From contig CH002368.1 in NCBI GenBank assembly GCA_000149265.1, positions 924,964 through 988,963 of the forward strand: DNA of 64,000 nt, in the 5' to 3' direction. Shown here one piece after another: positions 1 through 12,100 of this stretch (positions within the stretch are counted from its first letter, which is position 1; every line of letters starts with the position of its first letter). This DNA is from Ciona savignyi. Taxonomy: Eukaryota; Chordata; Ascidiacea; Phlebobranchia; Cionidae. A program made the translations under genes and the position numbers. The notes beneath the pieces were generated by a model. The model worked only from the letters and a program-made list of their open reading frames with translations. It was not told where the DNA came from and searched no databases.

Positions 1-2562
1 TCGAGCATTAAAAGCAATGTCATACTGTATAAGTGTTGAAATTTCAGCAAATCATTGCTAAAACGTACAAATATGCAAGTTGTTTAAAAGAAACCGCATT
101 TAAACAAACATTGCACACAAAGTGCAAACAATTTCCACTTCAAACTGATAATACAATATCAATTAGTATCCATTGACTGTGAGCTCAGACTTGTCACCAA
201 ATATTGTGGAACATGCATTAATTTATAATCAAACACTATTGTTGGTATTAATGTTTGGTCTCAAACACTATTGTTTAGTTAATTTTTTGCTCCTTCATTA
301 CATTAAAGAAGAATGGCATAATTATTTTAAGTTAAAGAGGCAGGGTATTTGGTACATAACAAACATTAATCCCAAAACTTAAAATACAAATAGTGATGCA
401 CCACCAGCAAACCACTTACATTCTCAAAAGCAGCATCGCCGTCAAGGGAGCCATTTTTTGTTTACAGCTTTTTTCTACAAAAAATATACACTACAACATA
501 TAAATGAGTGTGGCACAAATTGACCTGTGGTTGGGAGTCAAAATTATTATTTGAAATATCGATTTTTAAAAATGAACAACATTTATAAGCATTTCAATGT
601 ACACCAATAAAATTCTGGTAATGAAAAAGTAATTCTAATGCTTATTTAAATAAAATGTAGCCGTTATTAAAGCTTTTCCTTAGAGTTGTATGATGACTGT
701 ATGAATGTACATTGCACAACAAGGCTGAAAATAATTCATTGTCATTTTAAAGGTCTTAACCAATGTGGATTTGCTATTTTGTTAAAATACTAGTAAGAAA
801 CGATTTAACAGAAAAAGTATAAGTTACTACTGATAAAAAAACTTTTTAACATAGCTTCGAAAACAGGTGCCTCTAATTACTACAGGATCGCTTGAAGCGC
901 TTGGAACCCTAACCTTAAACCTAACTCTAAGCCTCCAAGCGATCCAAGTGCTCCAAGCAATCCTGTATTAACTAGAGGTATCGCTGTATACTGCCCAAGC
1001 TCTAATTATATTCTGACTTTAAACAATAACTTTGACATCACATTGCTTTTGAATTTCAAAGAAAGATTAGGGCATGCCTTTTCTGGCAACACAAGAAGTA
1101 GGGAAAGAGGAAGGAAGTAAAACTGCTCAATTAAACTTTAAAAACTGATTTTAACCCAGCTCCGAACACAAATCTCAAATCCACCACTAACTTTAAATCA
1201 CATCCTAAATCCTACCTTTATTATAAATTTAACCCTTATGCATTATATGTTATCCCTATTGCTGTATTTCCACTAATATCCATTTAGCATAATAAATTTT
1301 AATTGGAATTATGTGTGTCAATAGCATGAACAAATAAAAGTTAGTACCACGAGATATATGATTGTCATGCGTGCCATTAGCATACTTTTTATATCGGTTT
1401 CAAGTGTTAAATACCAAATTTTGGATTACTACATTTTTTTGTTTCTGTAACACCAATGACAGGCATTTATAACTATATCAGTCTACATTAACTAAGCAAC
1501 GGAAAAAAATGCACAAAGCTTTAGTCAAATAAATAACAGCTAACAGAAAGAACCACATAAACTCAAAAAAACTAACCATTTTAGTCGTTTGTTTCCTACT
1601 ATAAGATACGAAAATGATATGCTAGCTAGAGCCTTAGAACCAAAAAATAAGCCTATATCGGTATAAAAAAATGCTAGACGCAGATAGTACAGGTCTTGTT
1701 TAAAATGTAAAACAGTCTATCAATAAATATTCAAAGCAATGTTTATCTGAATAGTCAAACTACGTTTACAGCCCACACATCCTCACAAAGCTAGCCTACG
1801 TGACAAGCTATTAATCTGTAGTAGTGTATAATGTGTCACTGACAACAGCTTGTGGTAGTTTTACTTGACCGCCATCTAGCGACCGTCTGAATTTGGGTAC
1901 CACATGGAAGCTTTCTTGCAAAACCTGCGTAAAACTTTTTATTTAAATCATATAATAACAATTTGATAGCAAACTTATTAAATAAATTTGATTAAACCTG
2001 CAGAAGCTAATGAAATATGTTTTTTAATGTTATAGGGGTGAGAAAAATAAAAACATGAGGGTTCGAGGTCGATTTTTTCGCCAATGCTATTCTAGTTAAA
2101 TGTATAGAAGCTTTGGTTCCACTTGGAATGTATCGAGGAATTTAGGCTCTGAGTTTGGTGGAAAAACCTTAAGCTGTAATTTCCTACACGTTTTGGAATG
2201 CATTACCGCCATGAAGTAGGTTACCTGTCCCTTTAAATATTGTTTCTTTTTTAAACAAACAAAATGTAATCACCTAAATAAACTAAAAAATCAATGCCGT
2301 TTTAGTGTAAAATTGTTATATGTATTAGCTTAGTTAACCATTCGGCCACATGACCGTTTGAAAACATCATATTTCAATATTTTTATGTAGTGTTAAATTA
2401 AATTACCTTTATGAATATAAAACAATATTCTTTGCAATCTAGGGATTTTCCCGGGAGCATAAAATGTGTCTTCAGCGTTTTCATTTAAATTCATAAATTT
2501 TGTAGATACCCATTTTTTACGGTGACTATTTTTTCTATCACTCTACTTGAAGTTAACCAGAA
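1..2562. other. AT-rich intergenic region upstream of SPTLC2
   Basis: No convincing coding exon is seen on either strand; the only ORF over 60 codons is low-complexity and lacks motifs. The stretch holds one copy of a palindromic short repeat (listed separately at 866-980) and otherwise unremarkable AT-rich DNA. The last few hundred bases should contain the SPTLC2 promoter, but no clear TATA box or other element could be identified. Confidence 0.5.
866..980. repeat. Palindromic MITE-like repeat with telomere-like centre (copy 1)
   Basis: The two ends are inverted copies: CCTCTAATTACTACAGGATC on the left and, reversed, GATCC..TGTA-TTA-CTAGAGG on the right. The centre contains degenerate CCCTAA/CCTAA runs. 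Three similar units occur at 4801-4885, 20141-20267 and 49345-49545. There is no coding capacity. It is probably a non-autonomous TIR element; the superfamily is not assigned. Confidence 0.6.
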
Positions 2563-4101
2563 ATGGATTGTGGAGACAGAATTAAACAGAAAGTTCATGA
2601 AAAGAAAACAAAAAGTGCAGTAGTCCAACCACAAAAAAATTACACAAAAAATTCGTACGATGCCCCTCCGGTTTGGGTTTACGTTCGAAACCACATTGCT
2701 ATGGCTATTGTGTTGCTGTTTGGTTGGTTGAGAGATTTTTTAAACGAACATGTATTTACACCAGAGCCAAGTGCTCACGAGCAAGAGGATTTAAAAGATT
2801 TTGTTCCTCTGTACACAACTTTTGAACGCTTCTTCGTTAGAAATGTGATTGAAAGAGGATATGACGTTTTACATCGACCTGTTTGCACAGTCCCTGGCGC
2901 TGTGATTGACATCAGAGAACGGAAATTTTCAAGCAGCGGAAAATTCTTGGGTTTAACTGGAAAAGTCTTTCGAAATGTTGTGAATCTTGGCTCTTATAAC
3001 TACCTGGGATTTGCCCAGAATGAGGGAGTATGTGCTGATGCTGCTGTAAAAGCAGTGGCCGAATTGGGAACTGGTGTTTGCAGCACCCGATTCGAGGTTG
3101 GGAATTATGAGATCCATTCTAAACTTGAGCGAAAAATGGCCGAGTTTTTAGGAGTAGAAGACTGTATGACGTTCGGAATGGGTTTCGCTACAAATTCTAT
3201 GAATATCCCATGCCTAGTTGGGAAGGGTTGTCTTGTGATCAGCGATGCGTGCAATCATGCTTCGTTGGCGATCGGCTGCAAGATATCAGGGGCCACAATT
3301 CGTGTATTCAAGCATAACGACATGAAAGACCTGGAGAAAATCCTTCGTCATTCAATCGTGGAAGGTCATCCGAGAACATATCGGTCATGGAAGAAGATCC
3401 TCATCATTGTGGAAGGGATTTACAGCATGGAAGGGACCATCGTCAACCTTCCGGAGGTAATTAGGATTAAAAAGAAATACAAAGCTTATGTTTATCTTGA
3501 CGAAGCCCATAGCATTGGATCCCTTGGCCCCCGGGCAAGAGGGGTAACTGATTATTTCGACATCGATCCCACTGAAATCGATGTCCTGATGGGGACATTT
3601 ACAAAGAGCTTTGGTGCCTCTGGTGGTTACATTGCCGGGAGACGAGAATTGGTCGAGCATCTCCGCTTAAACTCACACTCTGCTTGTTATGGTGTTTCTA
3701 TGTCGCCACCGGTGGCGCAGCAGGCGCTGTCGAGTCTAAACGTCATCATGTCCGAGGAGGGAAAAGAGAGGATTACCCAGCTGGCGGCAAACACAAGGCT
3801 TTTTCGGGAGAAACTTAGAACCTTCGGGTTCATCGTATACGGACATGAGGACTCTCCAGTAGTTCCGTTGCTCGCTTATCTACCAAGCCACATTGCCTGC
3901 TTCTCCCGTGAGATGTTGGCACGAGGGTACGGGGTTGTTGTCGCTGGTTTCCCATCCACCCCACTTGGGGAGTCAAGGGTCAGGTTCTGCATATCTTCAG
4001 CGCTAAGCAAGCAGCAGATTTTAGATGCTTTGGAGGCGATAAGTGATATTGGGGATATCATGAGGCTTAAAATTTCAGCCAAGGTGAAAGTCACTGATTA
4101 G
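2563..4101 (+). CDS. SPTLC2: Serine palmitoyltransferase subunit 2 (SPTLC2/3), intronless
   Basis: Catalytic subunit of serine palmitoyltransferase, the ER enzyme that condenses serine with palmitoyl-CoA in the first step of sphingolipid synthesis. The 512-residue product is family-typical. A hydrophobic anchor lies at about residues 44-60, followed by an alpha-oxoamine-synthase fold with GSYNYLGFA near 143-151, GMGFATNSMN near 205-214 and LDEAHSIG at 312-319. The PLP-binding lysine motif GTFTKSFGASGG places the Schiff-base lysine at about residue 348. The N-terminus is shorter and less conserved than in vertebrates. The whole gene is one exon, whereas animal SPTLC2 genes usually contain introns, so retrocopy or intron loss is likely. 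No AATAAA or ATTAAA was found in the 251 bp before the MRPS34 start. The choice between SPTLC2 and SPTLC3 is not resolvable here. Confidence 0.95.
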   Translation: MDCGDRIKQKVHEKKTKSAVVQPQKNYTKNSYDAPPVWVYVRNHIAMAIVLLFGWLRDFLNEHVFTPEPSAHEQEDLKDFVPLYTTFERFFVRNVIERGYDVLHRPVCTVPGAVIDIRERKFSSSGKFLGLTGKVFRNVVNLGSYNYLGFAQNEGVCADAAVKAVAELGTGVCSTRFEVGNYEIHSKLERKMAEFLGVEDCMTFGMGFATNSMNIPCLVGKGCLVISDACNHASLAIGCKISGATIRVFKHNDMKDLEKILRHSIVEGHPRTYRSWKKILIIVEGIYSMEGTIVNLPEVIRIKKKYKAYVYLDEAHSIGSLGPRARGVTDYFDIDPTEIDVLMGTFTKSFGASGGYIAGRRELVEHLRLNSHSACYGVSMSPPVAQQALSSLNVIMSEEGKERITQLAANTRLFREKLRTFGFIVYGHEDSPVVPLLAYLPSHIACFSREMLARGYGVVVAGFPSTPLGESRVRFCISSALSKQQILDALEAISDIGDIMRLKISAKVKVTD

Positions 4102-4352
4102 CTGTAAGAACAGTTGAGCAGATTTTATACAAATTTGGAAAGTTAAAAAAATGAAGTAACAGTTTAACAATGCAGTTTAAACTTGCAGTTTTAAAAGGTC
4201 TCTTCATGGCTGAAACTTGTTATTTCGTTACCTATTTGTTGGTTTAAATTTTATTTGTACCGTTTATGTGCAAATTTGTATACTTGAAAAAAATTATTTG
4301 ACGTTGTGTTCTATAGGCAATAGTAAGCGTTTCTTTTTTTAATAGTTGAAAA
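4102..4352 (+). promoter_or_regulatory. Short SPTLC2-MRPS34 intergenic spacer with possible trans-splice acceptor
   Basis: Only 251 bp separate the SPTLC2 stop from the MRPS34 ATG on the same strand. Just before the ATG there is a T-rich tract ending in TAATAG at about 4339-4345, then TTGAAAA and ATGG. That is the layout of a 3' splice acceptor with no upstream cis donor, as expected for spliced-leader addition in tunicates. No canonical polyadenylation hexamer was seen in the spacer. Polycistronic transcription is inferred, not shown. Confidence 0.45.
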
Positions 4353-7300
4353 ATGGCACAAAACATTGAAAGAAAGCTACTGGTGAGTCTTTAATATTAA
4401 GTGTACACACACCTACATAGGTATGTAACTAAATGGCCTAATTTAACATAAAAAAACATAACCAGACAAGTTCTTCAAATGAACCCACCCCCGCCACACA
4501 CACCAGTATCTGCTTGATTGTCCTGGAACTTAACCTAATAAACGCCCCGATATATTGGATATAAACTGATTGTTAAGTGTCATTCAATATTGAACACAAG
4601 ACAAATGATCTGGCAAATTGACTAAATTTAAAAGGTTATCTCCTGATTATCATTTTAATGAATATCTTTGATCTCTTTTCCACCCCCAGAGATCCTATAA
4701 AGCTATATGACAGGGCTTCAGGATATAAATAAAAGTAATTGGACAGGGCAACATTTTGACAACTTGCAGATTTTGCTGGGTGAGGTACTGGCTTGCAACA
4801 GGGTGCCTCTAATTACTACAAAATCGCTTGGAACCCTAAGCATAGCCTAACCCCCCAACCGATCCTGTAGTAATTAAAGGTACCACTTGCAACATACCAA
4901 TATCATCATCAAGTTAGAATTTGGTTGTCATGATCATGTTACAATAAACAATATTTTAGACTTTACTATAGAAAGTGTTAGAGTGTGATTTACAGCTTCA
5001 TATTTTCACCCATGGGAACATATATACAATATACGAGATTTAACAACCATCTTACATTAGTATCGACAGAGCCTCAGTAGCCCCGGACCATAAATTTAGG
5101 CCATAAAAGACCCATTACCCCAATAACAACCATCTTGTTCACAGGCACACATTGCAAGGAAGTATCCTCGCCCTCTTCATGAGATGCACGCTCCCAAACC
5201 CCACATCACAGAACGAATGAGGAAGCGAAATGCTGAGGAGAAGAAATTGTTTCAAATTTTATCTCGGGTAGGAATATTAAAAGTTTACAATAAACTTTAC
5301 AGTACATACAATAAACCAGTGAGGTTTAACTTTTAATATTCCTCTTGTGTAGATTACTTAATCGGCCTAAATTCGACATGCAGGCATTTAATATATAGCC
5401 TATGTATGTTGTTTTAAATTTGACCAAAAACGAGAATAATCTGCTGTGTTGTAACCCATTACAGTACTATAGTACATCTGTTTCTCACAATAAGTGTTAT
5501 TTTACTTATTAATAAAAAAACATCAGAGTGCAACCGAAAGGTTGTTGGATTAAACCTGCTGCTGTTTGGGTTGGTTCTTCAATAAGGCAGGCCTGCTATT
5601 TGGGTAGGGATGCAGTTAGAAAGACCAAAGTTAACACCTCTGTACTTTCAAACAGGCAACATTGGTATGTCTTCAATCGGACATTTTAAGCTCAGAGCAG
5701 GCAATGCTAAAAGAAGGGAAACTGCTAACTAAAACTATAAAAACTTATTCCAATCCTGCCCCAGACACTGTTTCCTCCTTCCAATATTTTAGTTATTCCC
5801 GCTTAGAGCAGGTGTATTGATAAGCACAATAAATATCTGGAGTTCTGGATCCTATAAAAAAATAGATTCTCATTACATTCCACAGCTGCCTTCCTGGGGG
5901 ATAGGTCGACTGTTCACCACATACGACGACTTACGAAACAATGCACCAACATTTTGGAGGCTGACAAGGGTCCATGTTGATTTGAAATCACCAGTATGTT
6001 TGTTTCATTTTGTATGAACCGAATGGCTTGTTCAAGATTACAGGCTACGGTTTATTTCTTTAAATCAGTTACTGGCCTTTACATTGCACAGTGGTGATCT
6101 TGGGGTAAGGAATTCACATTAGGTTGCTTGAATCCAGGTGGATTATTGGTTTGAACAATACAAAAGTTTATGACTTTAGTCTGAAAATAAAACACTGCCA
6201 AAAGGATGTGGTATAGAATTTGCCAATCGCTTGTATAGGTTGTACTGAGGTTATTGTCTTGATCATATACAACACACTGCAATAGCTCTAGCAAACCGAT
6301 GGTGGGCACAAGTTACGATTGCCTATGTGATATTCCCCATACAATCATACATAGTGGTACCATATATATATTATAAATGTTTAATTAACTCCTACTTATA
6401 CACAAGTAATAACATGACTGTACATGTGCATTACAAATACAACCTTTACAGGATATGGAGTATGGGGTGGCTTGGGGGGTAAAAACAGCAGAGGGAAGAA
6501 ACGAAGGTTACGAAAAGGAACTTCTTGATGTAAGTTGTTGCAACATAGAAATAAATTTTATTTGTATAGAAATGTATTTTGTTACCGGCTTAGTTTCGAA
6601 CTCTAGACAGGCTTGTTGCTAAGACAGTTTTTTTTTTCAATATAAATCAGTATATGTATCGTCGCGTTAACCACTCAGTCACACAACCATGTTAACGTGA
6701 CTATATAGTAGTTATGACCATGTCCAATGTCCATATATTTTCTTAAATTGTTTATATTTCATCACATGCTAAAACGATGCTTGTTATCTATTTTCTGCTT
6801 CCCTGTTTTCTATGTTTTGCCTGACAGATTTAATCTTGGTAGCTATTTGATTTCGCCCTTCTGCAAGTCACTTAACGGACATGAAAAATTCTGTGTACCC
6901 ACCAGCTAACCTTAAAATGTAACTCCAGGCAAACGAACACATCTGGAGATTAATACCGAAACACGAGGAACACAATTACTTGGAATACAAAGCGCAATCA
7001 GCCAAAACTAAAGAAGTGCCGCTATACATCCCACTACCTCCACTTATGGCAGAGCTGGAAAAGCAACAAAATCCTCAGGTTTGTTTTTACAATGTGTGTT
7101 TAGTAACAGTTTAGGAGGCGTTCAACTAATTATTTTCCCTATCTCTCCAATGCAAACTGACCTCACAAAAACGACTGTCACTCAAAATCCTGACATAGGA
7201 AGTCTTAGATTTTTTCACAATTTAAAATTGAAGCTTGGATCTGCAACCTAAACTCAAAACCCTACAAAATTTTGTTTAAAAATTTTGAGCCCATACCCCT

Positions 7301-8808
7301 TCGTACATCGGCAACTTTTTTCCAACAAAACAGCTAGCAGATGCACATTCAACACCTTTATTTTACAAAGCACTGCTCCACGATTACAAAACTTTACAGC
7401 TAAACGAGAACACCGGCGCGCAGCCTAGCACATGCTGCTTTCAACAAAACAAACATTGGGGAATCACCACCATTGTTACTCAGCAAAACACTAGTTTAAA
7501 AACAATGACTCATGGAGGGTACCACTCGTCACATCCTGCCGTTCATAGAGGTCTTAATTGGTTATACGCCATCTATAACACCCGTACAGAGCAATGACTC
7601 CAAAGAGCATAATTTATTCCTTCAATTGCTATTTTCTGAGGCAAACGACACCAACATATTTTAAGCAATATTTAAATAGTAAAAACCTCAAATTTTAAAA
7701 TTAGTTTCTACATAACAGTAATATATTGTAGTTTTATTTAAATAGGAGCTAAACAGGTCCTTAATCGCTTTTTTGTGTTGATTTGACCTAAAATAACCTA
7801 GTAAGCAATTCTATTAGTAACTACTTCTGTGTCATGTTTCTTATTTGGTAAAAAATAAACCAGAGATTGTCAACCACTAGTATTTGTAAAACCCATTTGG
7901 ACAGTACAGTATATGTTGCTGCATGCAAAAAAAACTGGTTTACTGGTTACCTAATTGCACTTCATATATCTCAGAATCCCTAGTTCCTTAGACTCTGTTT
8001 GAATAAGAAACTAAGAATGCTTAGTTTTTTTTAAACATGGACAATCAGATTATGATCCCAGGAAATGGTTACTAAAGCTGTTGTTATCTTCAGTTTAGTC
8101 TAATGTTTAAAATTACAGATTATATGATATTCATGTTTATTCCTATAAATGGGAAATGCAAAAAGGGTTAACACTCAGCTACCGTCAGATCACGTAGCCT
8201 CCACCGTCCGGTTACCGTGTGATAACGAAGAAATTGATGCAATATTTGTTTATACTTTTAATCCATTCGGTTCTGCAATGTTTATGGCTTGCTTTCACAT
8301 ACCAGTATAGTCTTTTTTGTCTGCCCACTTTGGGGTTCAAGGCTAGTATAAATGTAATACACTTTTTAATAACTTAAAAATAAATATAGGATATGATACT
8401 CATGTTTATCACCGTGAATGAGAAAACCAAGGAGGTTAACACACGGGCAATCGTAAGTTCACCTCGCGCCCACCATCGGGTTACCGGAGCTATTGCAGTG
8501 TGTTGTGTATGATATAGACGTTCCTTTAGTAGAACCCCATTAGGCCACTGAGTTCAGGCTATGTCCGTTAAGTGCCTTGCCCAAGGACATAACCGACTAG
8601 CTAGCGACCAGTATCGAACCTTTCCCCCCTTTGGCTAAAAGGGGTATATGTATATAGTTTAAGAATGCAGTCAAATCTTCCACACAAACAGTTTTTCTAC
8701 TCTTTCCAGACAGCAAGTGACAATATGGAACCGATGATGAGACTTCTTATCAAACGGGGAGTTTCAGAAAAGAATCGACAAAAGTTAGCAGACGGCTCTT
8801 TAGTATGA
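4353..8808 (+). CDS. MRPS34: Mitochondrial ribosomal protein S34 (mS34), six exons
   Basis: Component of the mitochondrial small ribosomal subunit. Exons are 4353-4382, 5145-5267, 5886-5993, 6452-6529, 6929-7078 and 8710-8808. All junctions are GT-AG in phase 0 and give 195 residues, close to the usual family length. Recognisable blocks are LFQILSR joined to LPSWGIGRLF, then FWRLTRV, YGVAWGVK and HIWRLIPKHEEHNYLEY, which follow the vertebrate mS34 order. The exon 2/3 join is supported by continuity of the LFQ...GIGRL block across it. Intron 5 (7079-8709) holds SINE pieces. A polyadenylation signal AATAAA is at 8909-8914. The gene may be the second cistron after SPTLC2, and it converges on the TPD52-family gene, whose stop is 377 bp away. 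Confidence 0.9.
4801..4885. repeat. Palindromic MITE-like repeat (copy 2, short)
   Basis: In MRPS34 intron 1. The ends match copy 1: GGTGCCTCTAATTACTAC on the left and, inverted, TGTAGTAATTAAAGGTACC on the right, around a CCCTAA-like centre. It is shorter than the other copies. Confidence 0.55.
8124..8228 (-). repeat. Partial tRNA-headed SINE
   Basis: The tail half of the common SINE in this window, diverged: GATATTCATG, a GGGAAATGC block and GTCAGATCACG, in minus orientation. It lies inside MRPS34 intron 5 just upstream of a fuller copy. Confidence 0.6.
8388..8646 (-). repeat. tRNA-headed SINE
   Basis: Near full-length minus-strand SINE in MRPS34 intron 5. It has the tail block with GTGAATGAGAAAACCAAGG, the GGGTTACCGGAGCTATTGCA core, the CTTGCCCAAGGACA block, and a degraded tRNA-like head. 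Confidence 0.7.
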
Positions 8809-8908
8809 AGCGCAATTTTATTCCACACATTTCCAAAATCCGTTCATTGCAATGAACACTGATCTTAAGAAACACTACATGCATAAATGTATGTGCAGCT
8901 CTACAACT

Positions 8909-8914
8909 AATAAA
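8909..8914 (+). terminator. Polyadenylation signal of MRPS34
   Basis: AATAAA located 101 nt after the MRPS34 stop codon. Confidence 0.55.
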
Positions 8915-9150
8915 ACAACTCTTGCCGAGTTTCAGAAAAAAACGGCCCCCATGACCAAAGCCAAAAGTTATATATATTAGTGTGAGTACGTATGGCACAA
9001 ATGTACAAGCCTAATTTTTGAGACATTTGCCTCCTAAAATTTGCACAATCAACGAAACCCCTAATACAAGAGTGTTCGCAATATACTTGTTTTCCCACAG
9101 TATTTTGAGTTAAATAGCATGGACACCCGTTGGTTAGATATTGCAATATC

Positions 9151-9156
9151 TTTAAT
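9151..9156 (-). terminator. Candidate polyadenylation signal of the TPD52-family gene
   Basis: On the minus strand this reads ATTAAA, about 30 nt after the stop codon at 9186. It is a common hexamer variant and no AATAAA was seen nearer. Confidence 0.4.
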
Positions 9157-9185
9157 ATACAAGGGGTAAGATAGGGAAACCCCCA

Positions 9186-12100
9186 CTACATGGGTAAATC
9201 GTCAGCAGCGTGCGGTTGTTGGGTGATCGGGGTTTGTGGTGCTTCTGTGTCAGGGGTAGCCACTGGGGTATCTTTAGGAGTTCCAGATACCTTTGCCTGA
9301 AACAAGATTTTTTCATTGAAAACAAAATATAGGGGGTTATTATTATCAAACAGGAAATTATGGCAAAATGACAGTTATTGAAGAAAAATTAACTGGTTGC
9401 AATTTATTGTCAGTTGGACAGAAATAGAGTTTAAAAGTGGTTGTGTGTATCCTAGTTTAGTTAAATTTATTTTTTCGCTCCTTTATTACCATAAAAAAAC
9501 ATTGATATAATTATGTTAAGTTTCTGGATAAAATGAAAAAACTACAGTAGTTTAGAACATGTCAGTAAATTCCCATGGTAAAAAGATAATAAAAAAATGC
9601 AGGTGAAAACTTTAAATCAAAATTAATAAAATTTGAGAAAAACAATAAAATCTTTAATCTGCAACCTAATCAACTGACACCATCTATCCGACAAACTTTA
9701 AAACTTCAGTAGAATGTTGTACTTATGCCAAAGTTACCATTGTAGGTCACTTATTTTCAGCAAAATAAAATTGTACATTTAAACCATCTGTAGAATATTA
9801 TAGTACAAAAAACACCCATTGTCTACAAATTTCCTGAAAGGGTAATTTAAGTATGTACAAATGATATACAAAGCTGTAGAAATGTACTTCATCTCAAAAA
9901 GTCACTGAATGATATGTGACTCTGGGATTTAGGGAGGTTCCGATAATGTTTTAATATGATCACTTACCATGATGTTGGAACCGACTCCCTCAACCTTTTC
10001 TTCGAAACTTTTAAAAGTTGGAGAATTCCTGTCACAAGAGAACGGATTGAGATAAGACAAATCATTTGTGACGTCATAATTACAATTCTTACACCAACGA
10101 GTCGTAGGTCGAACTTCTTCTACGAAGCGACCAACTGTTTGTCCAAGCAGCAAAAAGTAATATTTACGGAGTTATCGCTAATATGAGGGCATGATATTAC
10201 TATCGAAACCTTATTCGAAGCACTTTAGACCATTATCCAACGGGTGGTGAAATCAAAACAAGCCGTTACTTATTGGTAAAGTCCTTGGGCATAGAACCTA
10301 TTGGGGTTGCCAGAACCCAATTGATTAATTGGTTGTAATTCAACATAAATGTCATACATCACTAACCCGGTAAATCTCAATCATACACAACAAACAGCAC
10401 TAGCCCAGTAATAGTAAGCGACAGGCTATTTGACGATCACATGTGTAATAGCGGTCCGGCGTTTTTCCATTCACAAGGACAAAAAATATTCTATCCCATC
10501 TCGCCCTCCTTCTGCGATTAGACTAAAAAAAGTAACTAACTTCATTTCGGAAAACTTCATCGACACAGATGACCCCAGGGAATTAAACACATTTGCAGTT
10601 GCCTGTCCGGCCGATCTAAGAGTCTCCGATGTTTTCTTGTAACTGTTGATGAAGAACAGAATAATCAATTCTGGTCAAAATGTTCCTTCAATCATGGGTT
10701 AAAATTCAAATCAGGTAAAAAGAAAGGAAAATACAGTAAGTCGGGGAGGTTAGTTAAATCTAAATGGGTAAAAAAGAACGAAACATAAAAAATTTAGACA
10801 ACAAATAAAGTAATAAAGGAGGAAAAAGTAATCCTGCGTTCGAAACTAAACATGGTTAAAAAAATACAGTGTTCCTGGGTTTAAATCCAATCTGGGTTAA
10901 TTAATCCTTCGTTTAAAACCAACTGGTTAAAAAAATACCAGGAAAATCCAGTGATTCTCAGTATAAAACTATGCTTGACAAATACAAACCTAAAAATCTG
11001 CTATATACATCATTTCAAATAAATTTAGAATTCGGAACTAGGTAAACTCAACATTCTCCAGCAAACCATATTATCTGTTCAAGAAAAGGCTAAGAAAACA
11101 CTCTTGTGAATGAATAAAAGGGTTTTATTTGCGATTTCATCACTTAAACTGTAACGGTTACACTGTTTTTCGCACACAATCAGTCATCGTCATCAGTGAC
11201 ATCATAAAGGGCATTGTGAACAAGGTACATAATGTCGATTTTCAGTTTTCCCTTTTTCCGAGGGGTGAGTTTCGTGAGCTCGCAGAGAAGACTTGCAAAA
11301 AACAATTCATCTGCCTCGCTACTATCTGCAATAAAATTTTAAAATAAAAATTGCTAAAGAATTGTTAAGTACTTAAACGGTTTCATTAAGCAACTATTTA
11401 GTTTAGTCTAAGTTTGTTTCCGCGTTGAAACACGCAACAGAACCTTGTAAATGGGAAAAGCGCCAAAACGGAAGTCGTTGAAACACATCTATGAATTAAT
11501 CAATTATATATTGTTGAAATAGTGAAATGTAGTTGCCAAAACCAATGTAAGAGAAAAAAAATTTGTATAAGAATACTGAAAAAATGTAGGTCATAGTTAG
11601 AAGGCGCGTTACTTTAAGGATCCGTGATATAGCGGTGAAGACGGACACTATAAACCAAACATATTACTTACCCCGAGTAAGTTTAAGTTTCTTTGCAACA
11701 TTTTTTGGCTGCAGGTTCTCGGCTATAGACATTATCATGGGGGGTTCAAGTTTGGGTGGGTTGCTAAAAATGAACGACGGTTGCATGGTGGGTCTGGAGC
11801 TGTCAATCAGCGAGTTATCCTCCCCAGTCGTGCTTTGGCTGCAAAATCTTGGATGTGAAGAAATTGGTCAATGAATTAACAACACTTAAGTGTAGGTGTT
11901 TCTATATTGTGTTCCAAAAAACTGTAGTGAGGATATGCTATTTATCTTTATTCACTACATCATATTTCCGGCTAAAATAAACCACCTACACAATACAGTA
12001 GTTCATAAAAATTACTGCAACATGTGTTGTTAGAATGGTTCTTGCTCTAATTAGACAGGTTAATTCATAATAAGCCTAATCTTGCGTGTATATATTCAAA

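Noticed and set aside
5817..6017. Extending MRPS34 exon 3 upstream to about 5793 or 5817
   Set aside because: The acceptor at 5885 restores the conserved LFQ...GIGRL block directly across the join. The upstream in-frame sequence has no counterpart in the family.
11635..11874. 79-codon plus-strand ORF
   Set aside because: Antisense shadow of MADF-BESS exon 3, whose phase and splice sites fit on the minus strand.
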